Assembly: GCA_905215015.1 (NCBI GenBank)
Contig: CAJMOS010000005.1
Span: forward strand, 1 to 54,310
From: an uncultured bacterium
Lineage (GTDB): Bacteria > Spirochaetota > Spirochaetia > Sphaerochaetales > Sphaerochaetaceae
DNA: 54,310 bases
Direction: 5' to 3'
The notes beneath the pieces are model-generated. The model saw only the letters and a program-made list of their open reading frames with translations. It did no database searches and was not told where the DNA came from. Position numbers and translations under genes: made by a program. This document shows, piece by piece, positions 47,341 to 54,310 of this stretch; positions within the stretch are counted from its first letter, which is position 1; every line of letters begins with the position of its first letter.

Positions 47341-47463
47341 CTAATTCCCGAAAATCATTCTGAGGATTAGATCCGCTACAAGTGATACAAGGACGCTCAG
47401 CAAGAAGTCCTTGCATGTTTCTTTGAACTTGCAGGGACGCGCTCGGCCTATCAGACCGCGCAC
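47341..47463 (-). CDS. Possible third micro membrane protein
   Basis: A 40-codon frame from GTG 47463 encodes a basic N-terminus and the helix FLLSVLVSLVADLILRMIFG. The segment KFKETCKDF before the helix resembles MKDKCLDF of copy 2, suggesting a further diverged copy without its HTH partner. There is no strong ribosome-binding site, so it may be inactive. Confidence 0.3.
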   Translation of the reverse strand: MRGLIGRARPCKFKETCKDFLLSVLVSLVADLILRMIFGN

Positions 47464-47493
47464 AGGGAATCTTTCCCGCAGGGGAGGGCAACC

Positions 47494-47661
47494 ATGCCGC
47501 CTCTGCCATTGCAGTTGTGTACGGCCATGGACGCAGCCTCCTTTATTGTATGCCTTTCCCTGTTGGAGGCAGGTAGCGTCTTCCCCGATACAGAAGCGGC
47601 CGTTTATGCCATCGCGACCTGGCTCCTATGGCGACGACAACCTGAGGCGAGATTATCCTGA
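47494..47661 (+). CDS. Small hypothetical protein of the tail-like region
   Basis: A 55-residue frame beginning MPPLPLQLCTAMDAASFIVC and ending VYAIATWLLWRRQPEARLS. A GGGGAGGG site precedes the ATG by a few bases. It lies just upstream of the tail genes on the same strand and its stop is followed by ACAAGGAG, as though another start should follow. No family recognised; it could be a truncated gene. Confidence 0.4.
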   Translation: MPPLPLQLCTAMDAASFIVCLSLLEAGSVFPDTEAAVYAIATWLLWRRQPEARLS

Positions 47662-47669
47662 CAAGGAGC

Positions 47670-47899
47670 GCTTATCCACGCGCATACCGGCAATTGGATA
47701 GCGTAGCCGCGAATGTCAATGAAGAGTCCCTGGCCGGCTTTTGCATGGACGTGTCCGCGACTGCCAGTTGCAGGCAGGTCTTGCCGGCATCGATACGACC
47801 GAACTGTCTCCGGACACCATACGCATGTGGCAAGAGAAAGAATTCCGGCGTTTGACGATTGGGAAATGCTCGTGGAGCCTCCTGGCGCGAGGCCTGTGA
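47670..47899 (+). pseudogene. Frame-disrupted gene before the small tail-region gene
   Basis: Protein-like sequence runs in one frame from about 47670 (AYRQLDSVAANVNEESLAGF, CMDVSA) and then in the -1 frame from 47759 (DCQLQAGLAGIDTTELSPDT, IRMWQEKEFRRL) to a TGA at 47897-47899, which overlaps the ATG of the next gene. No start codon follows the ACAAGGAG at about 47661. It may be a decayed gene or one with a sequence error; a programmed -1 frameshift is known for tail chaperones just before tape-measure genes, but no slippery heptamer was found at the switch. Confidence 0.3.
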
Positions 47900-48297
47900 T
47901 GGGAACTGATGCCACACCACTGACTCGTCACTATTTTGTTGAAAGGTGCGAAGGAAACCATCAAGTCCGCGACGCTTGGGTCCGAAGGAAAAAACGTTTG
48001 ATCGCCTTGTATTCGCTCGCATGCGAAGGCTATGACGAGCATACGAGGCGGCATTACGGAGGCGCTGACCGGACGGTCGATCTGAAGAGCGGTGTGACGG
48101 TGCGGATGGATGACATTCCATCATACTTTCGTGACAAGTATCTGGATTCGGCTGTCCGGTTCTATCTCAGGTATACAAAGATGGGTCTGCCGTATCAAGG
48201 GTGGGGGACCAACCCGAACGTGCTGGTGGAGATCGTGGAAGTACTAGAGCCTCTTGATAGGCTCTATCATCAGAAAAGGGAAATGTTTGGGGGTTGA
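47899..48297 (+). CDS. Hypothetical protein of the tail-like region
   Basis: A 132-residue polar, basic-acidic protein upstream of the tape-measure gene. I chose ATG 47899 because it overlaps the previous frame's stop (TGATG) and has GAGG seven bases upstream; longer in-frame starts (47713, 47866) are possible, but their added sequence looks non-coding. Segments: YFVERCEGNHQVRDAWVRRK, SGVTVRMDDIPSYFRDKYLD, YTKMGLPYQGWGTNPNVLVE. Position suggests a tail assembly chaperone or tail completion protein (inference only). Confidence 0.6.
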   Translation: MGTDATPLTRHYFVERCEGNHQVRDAWVRRKKRLIALYSLACEGYDEHTRRHYGGADRTVDLKSGVTVRMDDIPSYFRDKYLDSAVRFYLRYTKMGLPYQGWGTNPNVLVEIVEVLEPLDRLYHQKREMFGG

Positions 48298-48345
48298 ATC
48301 TGATCGGAATGGGTGTATCTTAAGAGTGAGGAGCGATCATCGATC

Positions 48346-48531
48346 ATGGTGTTTTTTATCGGCGGAGGCGGGGATAAGAAGTCTGAAAAGATTGCGATAA
48401 CCATCATCATCTTTACGTGGCTGGTTTCCATCGGCATCTTCCTTGCCCTCTGTTTCAACTACTGGTTTTTCCCTTTATCGATCGCTTTGTCTTTTGCTCT
48501 CTCGAAACTGGTCTCTCATTTCATCAAATGA
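48346..48531 (+). CDS. Small membrane protein before the tape-measure gene
   Basis: A 61-residue protein with a short Gly-rich and charged N-terminus (MVFFIGGGGDKKSEK) and two hydrophobic helices (ITIIIFTWLVSIGIFLALCF; PLSIALSFALSKLVSHFI). GAGGAG lies 13 bases before the ATG; a GTG at 48313 would add 11 residues. It is 27 bases before the tape-measure start. It resembles holin-sized proteins in topology, but the location fits a tail-region accessory protein equally. Confidence 0.55.
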   Translation: MVFFIGGGGDKKSEKIAITIIIFTWLVSIGIFLALCFNYWFFPLSIALSFALSKLVSHFIK

Positions 48532-48558
48532 TTCCTCCGCATTCCTGCGGTGACGGGA

Positions 48559-50964
48559 ATGAACAAGGATCTCAATTTCAAACTTACCGCGGATACAACA
48601 CAAGCGAGTGCCGCGCTCAAAAACATTTCTACACAAGTCGATGCTATCGCTCGGTCGCATACTGGCATCCAAGGGGTAGCCAGCAGCTTGGCCATCTTCG
48701 CGAGCGGGGCGAAAGTGGCATTGGCTCCAATGAAGCTTCTTGCCCAGGCGTCAATCGAATGCTCGAAGGCATACATAGCCAGCGCCCGTCAGTCGATAAC
48801 AATGGAGGCGTCTGTACGCGCGTTAGGCTCTGCTTGCGCGGTCACCGTCAAGGACATCCTTGATATAGCCGATTCCCTTGCGACAGCAACCGCAGGAGAT
48901 GATGACGCGATTGTCGGTGTCGAGCAGCTTCTCTTGTCTGTCAAGACTCTCGACAGGGAAGGTCTGGAGAGAGCGACAGAGGCCGCGCTCGACATGTCTG
49001 TCGCGCTTGGCACCGATGCGAAGAACGCCGCATCTTCCCTTGCCAGAGCACTGGCGGATCCGGCGGACAACATGAGGGCTCTCCGCTCTGCGAACATCCA
49101 GTTCAATGACAGCGAGGAAGAGCAGATCAAGAAACTTCAGGAGTCGGGAAAGCTGTGGGATGCACAGCAGATCATACTCGCGAAGGTCGCGGAGAGCTAT
49201 GGAGGAATAGCGAAGTCGATAGCGGAGACCGATGTCGGAAAGCTGGATGCGATCAAAAATACGTGGGGTGACATTACTGAAGGTTTGGGGCAGTCCATTC
49301 TCTTTGGCATCAGCCCTGCGCTTGATTGGATTGAGAGAAGACTGACAATAATCAAAAACAAAATCAACGATGCCAACACCCCGGTCAAAGTTCTGCAGGA
49401 CTACAACAGCGGAATCGATATCACGAAGAAGTATTCCGCAGACGACATCAGGGCCGCACAGGACCTCCTCCAGCAGGAAGCGGACAAGCAGGCCAAGCCG
49501 CTTGACAGCATGTGGCACTTCAACCATCCGTATGATCCTCATGGCTGGATGGGCGGTGGATCTGGTGAAGACTGGGACATGGTCCGCAACTCTGACGAAT
49601 ACAAGAAATGGTCGGATACCGTGAGAGCGATCGACTATTTCGGCAAGCTTGCCAGGGAGGCGGAAGTCCTGGATAACGCTCCGGCTCCCACACCGAGCGG
49701 CACCACGAACCCTGGTGGAAGCTTTGTTGGAGTAACCGCGTCGTCCACAGCGAGTTCTCACGCGCTCGATTCTTTCCTAGAATCAAACAAGAATCTTTCG
49801 CCATCCATCATGATAGAGAGTCTCAGGCGGGCGGTGCTCGAGGCCGGAGACCAGCTGAACGCACATCGAGGAACTGACGAGGAAAGTTTGTATCAGGATA
49901 TTTTCGAGGCCCGTCAGCGGACGTATCTTGATGCGCTGTATCCATCGAAGACGCAAGGCAGCGCTGTCGGAGACTTTCTGACCGCGCACTCAAGCATGAG
50001 CACGACCATGCAGGTTGCCGACATCAACAGCCAGCTCGCACAGGCGAGGGAGCTTCAGACGAAGGGCGGGATGTCCGACATGGAGGCAGACTCCATCCAG
50101 GAGGTCATCGACAAGCTGCAGGAGCAGAAAGATGCCCTGCTTGGAGTTGGGGACGCAACCGATGCGGTGAAGACTGGAGCGGAGAAGTATGCCGAGGCTT
50201 ACCAGTCAGCGACGAAGTACATCAGCCAGGCAACCCAGATGCTCGGCTCTTTCTTCGACTTGTACAGCCAGCTGCTCTCAAATGACGTGGATTCCCTTGA
50301 CAAGCAGCTTTCCGACGCCGAGGAACGATGGGACAAGTACTTCGACAATCTCGAAAGGAAACAGGACACACAGAAGTCGTCTCTTGCGGCGATGTATGAC
50401 GAGGGGCTGATCAGCGCGGAGGACTACACATCGGCGCTCGAAGATCTGGACGAGCAGTATACCCAGTCTCAAGCAGACCGTGAAGCAGAGGAAGAAGAGC
50501 TGCAAAAAGAGGCCGACAAGGCGAAAGAGAAGCAGTTCAACGCGAACAAGATCAACTCAATCGCGCAGGTCCTCATCCAGGGCGCGCAGGCAACTGCGGC
50601 CGTCTGGGCGAATCCGGGGTGGCCTGCCGCCATCCCGCTCACGGTGATGCTTGGCGCAATGAACACGGCGCAGATCGCCACAATCGCGGCGCAGAAATAT
50701 ACGCCTATGGCTGTCGGCGGAATCGTTTCAAAGCCGACGCACGCCTATATCGGCGAGGGTGCCGAGGCAGAGGCGGTCATGCCGCTCTCGCATCTGTCCA
50801 GGATGCTCTCAAGCCAGGGCATGGATGCCAGTGGTGGTGGGGTCATCAACGTCAATATCAGCATGGGCGACGTATACGATCCGGATCAGATTGCTGAACG
50901 GGTCTATCAGGGAATCAATAGAGCGCAGGAGCGAGGAGTGCTGCCTGCATGGAGCGTGAGGTAA
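48559..50964 (+). CDS. Phage tail tape-measure protein
   Basis: An 801-residue tail-length-determining protein. The N-terminal third is helical and typical (LTADTTQASAALKNISTQVD, TMEASVRALGSAC, ALGTDAKNAASSLARALADP, LDAIKNTWGDITEGLGQ). A coiled-coil-rich segment is at about 565-660 (DKQLSDAEERWDKYFDNLER). A hydrophobic stretch follows at about 670-705 (AAIPLTVMLGAMNTAQIATI), and the C-terminus has the signature GGIVSKPTHAYIGEGAEAEA then MPLSHLSRML. ATG 48559 is preferred over GTG 48550. By the usual one residue per about 1.5 angstrom rule this would specify a tail of siphovirus or short-tailocin scale, but no length is asserted. The gene is intact, unlike the sequence upstream of 47900. Confidence 0.92.
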   Translation: MNKDLNFKLTADTTQASAALKNISTQVDAIARSHTGIQGVASSLAIFASGAKVALAPMKLLAQASIECSKAYIASARQSITMEASVRALGSACAVTVKDILDIADSLATATAGDDDAIVGVEQLLLSVKTLDREGLERATEAALDMSVALGTDAKNAASSLARALADPADNMRALRSANIQFNDSEEEQIKKLQESGKLWDAQQIILAKVAESYGGIAKSIAETDVGKLDAIKNTWGDITEGLGQSILFGISPALDWIERRLTIIKNKINDANTPVKVLQDYNSGIDITKKYSADDIRAAQDLLQQEADKQAKPLDSMWHFNHPYDPHGWMGGGSGEDWDMVRNSDEYKKWSDTVRAIDYFGKLAREAEVLDNAPAPTPSGTTNPGGSFVGVTASSTASSHALDSFLESNKNLSPSIMIESLRRAVLEAGDQLNAHRGTDEESLYQDIFEARQRTYLDALYPSKTQGSAVGDFLTAHSSMSTTMQVADINSQLAQARELQTKGGMSDMEADSIQEVIDKLQEQKDALLGVGDATDAVKTGAEKYAEAYQSATKYISQATQMLGSFFDLYSQLLSNDVDSLDKQLSDAEERWDKYFDNLERKQDTQKSSLAAMYDEGLISAEDYTSALEDLDEQYTQSQADREAEEEELQKEADKAKEKQFNANKINSIAQVLIQGAQATAAVWANPGWPAAIPLTVMLGAMNTAQIATIAAQKYTPMAVGGIVSKPTHAYIGEGAEAEAVMPLSHLSRMLSSQGMDASGGGVINVNISMGDVYDPDQIAERVYQGINRAQERGVLPAWSVR

Positions 50965-50965
50965 T

Positions 50966-53900
50966 ATGTCAGAACTGTGGACAATCAAGATCTATTTCGG
51001 TGGTACGACGGCGGATCCAGACGTCTATCCGCTCAGGTCATGCACGATTACCAGATGCGTCGGAGCGGCGGGAGCTCATGCACAGCAGAAGGCTACCGTC
51101 TCGGTTGCCCAGTCAACCACAAGCCTCTCGCTCAAGCTTGTCGGCCGGAATGACCAGACCAAGGCAGAGATCTACTGCGGGGCAGCCATCCAGTTCACCG
51201 GGCTGATCGACACCGACTGGGATTTTTCCGAGAAGGGGAGGAATGTCGGCGACGTCAGCCTTGACCTTGTCGACTACTCGAACAGGCTGAAGATTGGCGT
51301 GTTCGACCAGGACGTGGGTCAGGGACAGTCGCTTGTCCGAGGCCCGGTCAACTGGGCTGGATATCACGTCTGCGACCCTGAAAACACAGGCACATCAATC
51401 GTGCATCAGCTCCTGAAACTTGCACTTGATTACCTTGGGTTGTCTTCTACTATCACTTGTGATACGTCCAGAACTGAGGCGCTCGACTACTTCCGCCTTG
51501 AGTCTGGTGACACAATCAAGAGCCAGCTTGATGAGCTCTGCAAGGAGTTCCGTCTGGACTACGTGTTCCAGCCTGACAACAGCATCAGGATTGTCTCCAC
51601 AGACTCTGAAGGAGAGAGCGCCGCGACAGTGACTGATCTGCGGAACACGATGAAGGGGAGTGGCAGCGTCTATAAGCCTAAGGCGCTAAAGGCCACATGG
51701 CGCAGGTACGAGACACGCACGCAGGTCCAGATCGGGTACACCAAGCACAAGTCCAACTCGGTCAACGATGACTCCGCCGAGTACCACAACCACGTCTCCT
51801 GGTCACTTCCTTCCGATGTTGACGGAACAGACAAGGAGCTGGTCTCTCTGTCGAACCTCAGGGTGCGGTGCGAGCATCCCAATATTGACGGCGGCTCCGC
51901 CACCATCACCTCCTACGACCTCAACGGTGCAGAGGTGACGCTCGAGCGTCATGGCTACTGCTTCAAGGGCAAGGTGGAAGCGTGGATCTCCGCGGACATC
52001 ACTTTTAGGTATAACAAAACGGAAACCTTTATCCCGCGGCCTGGCAGTGACGAGGAGACGGTTACCCTGCTGCACAAGCACACGCTATCTGATGTGGGTG
52101 CCTTCCTCTCGTACTACGATGCCATGAGACGCAGGGCATCCACGACGTACTCATTCGAGAGCTTCAGCAAGTACGAGCCAAGCGAGATTGTGACCATCTC
52201 GGAGCCTGTCGTGACCGGCATCAGCGCGAAGGCGAGAATCATAGAGCAGGTGCTGGACATCAATACCGGATTGTACAAGTACAAGGCGGAAGGTGCCGGA
52301 GACCTCGATCTCGCGGACGCGATCTCAAAGGCCGAGGAATCGGAGACGTACTCAATCGGATCTGGAGACTTCATCGAGTTGAACGCTGAGCTAGTCGAAG
52401 GCACCGGGGTGATTCAGGTCAATGCGGAAGGTACAGCAATCGACCATTATGGGCTCACTCCAGCATGGACGCTCAACGGTACAGGGCTCTCGGACACAAG
52501 CAATGCAATCTCGATAGATATCGTCAACCTGGGATGGAATGACAACGTCGTTACCGCAACAGTGACACTTGACGGAGAGACCAGAAGTGCGACCTATGAC
52601 CTGGACACGCTCCTGTCTGCGCCGACACTTGCAATTTTCACTGGTGATGGATCGGTTTTCCCCGTTGGTTCGGTGAATGCGACGCTGTCTGCCGTGCTGA
52701 TGCGCTCAGGCGTCGATGTCGCACTCGCAAACGAGTCCGTATTTACATGGACTCGAACGTCGACCGATACGGTCGCAGACGCGACATGGAACGCATCCTC
52801 GAAGGCAACTGGTAAGCGCTCGGTCATCATCACCGACTCGGACTTGGTTGATGGCAAGGCCGTATTCACTGTCTCCTGTGTTGTCGGTTCTACAACCTAT
52901 ACCTCCGCAGGCTTCTCGATTGTCGCGGTATCTGACGGTGCGACCGGCTGGAGCCAAGCCACGCTCCAGCTCTTCAAGCGTAGCGCAACGACACCTTCGG
53001 CCTACGACGGGTCTCAGCTTACCTATACCTTCGCCACTGCGACGTTGACTGGCGACACGGGTAGCTGGAGCAGGACCATTCCAAGCGGGGATTACCCGCT
53101 CTATGTCATCTACGCCAGCGCATTCGCCGCCGCAGATACCGACATTGTCGAGACTACGGACTGGACCGAGCCTGCCATATTGTCCGAAAACGGCACTAAG
53201 GGCGAGTCCGGCTTGTCTGTCAAGACGATACTGCTCTACCAGCGGAGCGAATCGGCTCCCGCGCTGCCGACCGGGCAGGTGACGTACAACTTCGACAGCG
53301 GGGAGATATCAGGGCAAGGCGCATGGTCGCTGGATGTGCCTACAACCAACGGGTATCCGCTGTGGGTCACCAGCGCGACTGCCGCTTCGAGGTCTGCGAG
53401 CGACATCATCGAGCCATCCGAATGGAGCACCCCGGCCATCATGGCCAAGGACGGCGAGCAGGGCATCCAGGGAGAACCAGGTAGCTGGCTCGAACTTGAC
53501 GTATCCAACACCGCTCTCAAGCAGGGGCAGTCCAGCGAGATATCTGCACGCGGATCGGGCACCGTCACTACGACCATAACTGCCAACGGCTCTTCGGAAC
53601 CATATGCAAGATTGACAAAGATTACACCTTTTCATCTCGGAAAAGAGCCAATACTGCTCACGAATCTCTTATCGAATACTACCGCAGAGACAGTTACAAA
53701 TGGTGGCAAAAATTGGCCGAGCACGAACAATTACCGAGGAGTTTCAACTTCATTTAGTGCAGCCATCTCGCATGTCGCGAACCATCTGTACTACTGTCGC
53801 GTCACATATAGAGTAGTGAGTTGTTCGGACGGCATAGAAGCGACATTTTGTTACATCGACTATCATGAGAGCCAGAGCCTAGCAACCAGTACCACTCACA

Positions 53901-54310
53901 AAGATTTAAAGCCAAGACTCGCTGTTGGTGGCACGAGGACTGTCGGAGGATTGCTAGAATATCCTACGGACTATTCGAGTGTATTCGATCCTTATTTGTA
54001 CTTTAATTACCCGTCAACTGCTGAAAACACAGGCAAGACCGCGACGGTAGAGTTCTCACAACCGATGCATATTGACCTGACTGAATCAGGTCTCGTTGAC
54101 TATCTGGCACTCATAGGCATCACAAGCAATGAGCAGATAGAGGCTTGGTGTGACGAGTACTTGCCATTCTTCACCGGCTCGCTGACCATCGGCGGGAGCT
54201 TCAGCGACGATACCCTGTCGGCGTTCATTTCCCTGCTTGGAATATCCGACGAAGAGAAAGAAACTTGGTTAAACACTTTCTTGTCATATCCGTCTAGTCT
54301 GCTTGTGACC
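50966..54310 (+). CDS. Very large phage baseplate/tail protein (3' truncated by the window)
   Basis: An uninterrupted frame of 1,115 codons that runs off the window. ATG 50966 is one base after the tape-measure stop. Residues about 1-430 resemble a baseplate-hub/tail-associated protein (WTIKIYFGGTTADPDVYPLR, IQFTGLIDTDWDFSEKGRNV, DYFRLESGDTIKSQLDELCK). Beta-rich Ig-like stretches follow at about 470-650. Two tandem repeats of roughly 85 residues lie at about 663-748 and 751-836, sharing LxLYxRS, WSxxIP-like and YPLxV blocks, followed by a collagen-like GEQGIQGEPG. A unique region follows, and the visible end has two related helical units (about 1042 and 1082: LVDYLALIGITSNEQIEAW, LSAFISLLGISDEEKETW). 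It is likely a fibre or host-recognition protein; the missing end would hold the tip. Confidence 0.82.
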   Translation, partial: MSELWTIKIYFGGTTADPDVYPLRSCTITRCVGAAGAHAQQKATVSVAQSTTSLSLKLVGRNDQTKAEIYCGAAIQFTGLIDTDWDFSEKGRNVGDVSLDLVDYSNRLKIGVFDQDVGQGQSLVRGPVNWAGYHVCDPENTGTSIVHQLLKLALDYLGLSSTITCDTSRTEALDYFRLESGDTIKSQLDELCKEFRLDYVFQPDNSIRIVSTDSEGESAATVTDLRNTMKGSGSVYKPKALKATWRRYETRTQVQIGYTKHKSNSVNDDSAEYHNHVSWSLPSDVDGTDKELVSLSNLRVRCEHPNIDGGSATITSYDLNGAEVTLERHGYCFKGKVEAWISADITFRYNKTETFIPRPGSDEETVTLLHKHTLSDVGAFLSYYDAMRRRASTTYSFESFSKYEPSEIVTISEPVVTGISAKARIIEQVLDINTGLYKYKAEGAGDLDLADAISKAEESETYSIGSGDFIELNAELVEGTGVIQVNAEGTAIDHYGLTPAWTLNGTGLSDTSNAISIDIVNLGWNDNVVTATVTLDGETRSATYDLDTLLSAPTLAIFTGDGSVFPVGSVNATLSAVLMRSGVDVALANESVFTWTRTSTDTVADATWNASSKATGKRSVIITDSDLVDGKAVFTVSCVVGSTTYTSAGFSIVAVSDGATGWSQATLQLFKRSATTPSAYDGSQLTYTFATATLTGDTGSWSRTIPSGDYPLYVIYASAFAAADTDIVETTDWTEPAILSENGTKGESGLSVKTILLYQRSESAPALPTGQVTYNFDSGEISGQGAWSLDVPTTNGYPLWVTSATAASRSASDIIEPSEWSTPAIMAKDGEQGIQGEPGSWLELDVSNTALKQGQSSEISARGSGTVTTTITANGSSEPYARLTKITPFHLGKEPILLTNLLSNTTAETVTNGGKNWPSTNNYRGVSTSFSAAISHVANHLYYCRVTYRVVSCSDGIEATFCYIDYHESQSLATSTTHKDLKPRLAVGGTRTVGGLLEYPTDYSSVFDPYLYFNYPSTAENTGKTATVEFSQPMHIDLTESGLVDYLALIGITSNEQIEAWCDEYLPFFTGSLTIGGSFSDDTLSAFISLLGISDEEKETWLNTFLSYPSSLLVT

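Noticed and set aside
47740..47765. Programmed -1 frameshift of a tail assembly chaperone
   Set aside because: Position fits, but no X-XXY-YYZ slippery heptamer is present at the frame switch and the first frame has no start codon.
1..54310. tRNA, rRNA, CRISPR arrays, insertion sequences and replication origins
   Set aside because: No T-loop words in clover-leaf context, no regularly spaced repeats, no transposase genes and no dnaA-box clusters were recognised by eye; a covariance-model search could still find a missed small RNA.

Overview
The window looks like a piece of a free-living or gut-type spirochaete chromosome, most like Sphaerochaeta/Sphaerochaetaceae (inference). The basis is a BMP-family binding protein whose signal region ends in the ASGGQEK pattern common in that group, several spirochaete-style lipoprotein signal peptides (LCVSC, LVAGC, LVAC, LIGC), a DapL-type lysine pathway, and many sugar-catabolism genes with LacI regulators. 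Genes are tightly packed, and no rRNA, tRNA or CRISPR array was recognised. Long open frames on the strand opposite real genes are treated as composition artefacts.

Left part (1-11.2 kb): a sugar or cyclitol catabolic cluster of two Gfo/Idh/MocA dehydrogenases, two TIM-barrel isomerase/epimerases and a LacI regulator, faced by a secreted family-1 pectate-lyase-like enzyme. It is followed by a nucleoside-type ABC importer (double ATPase, two permeases, BMP binding protein). Large inverted repeats sharing a TTTTGTTG core lie before the ATPase gene and before the binding-protein gene.

Middle (11.2-23.5 kb): a fused FeoA-FeoB iron transporter behind a strong promoter and a GTTAG-N6-CTAAC operator; a small double-glycine-leader protein coupled to thiamine pyrophosphokinase; UPF0316; an XRE regulator; a RarA ATPase with a long C-terminal extension; a lipoprotein; a Bax-inhibitor-1 protein; a DRTGG protein; a pseudouridine synthase; xseA-xseB-purU; and a ferredoxin with the same GTTAG-N6-CTAAC box upstream.

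Next (23.6-45.9 kb): a LacI-controlled cluster (FAD oxidoreductase, LacI, metallo-hydrolase, divergent HAD phosphatase) carrying three copies of a TAAAACGTTTTA-type operator. Then come paralogous Ig-like/Fn3 lipoproteins, topoisomerase III, a lysine operon dapB-dapA-dapL-lysA plus a YbgC thioesterase, a third Ig-like lipoprotein, a CBM9-like protein, a TatD-like protein, azlCD, an unknown protein and a DhaS-like TetR regulator. Eight genes here and in the middle part carry a -10 box only 6-7 bases before the ATG, suggesting leaderless mRNAs.

Right end (45.9-54.3 kb): a foreign, phage-tail-like region. It starts with two copies of a minus-strand cassette (micro membrane protein plus small HTH protein with a Gly-Arg-Pro basic tail) and frame-disrupted coding remnants. 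It continues into small tail-region genes, a tape-measure protein and a baseplate/tail protein of more than 1,100 residues that runs off the window. No capsid, portal or terminase genes are visible, so a tail-only element or a decayed prophage are both possible.
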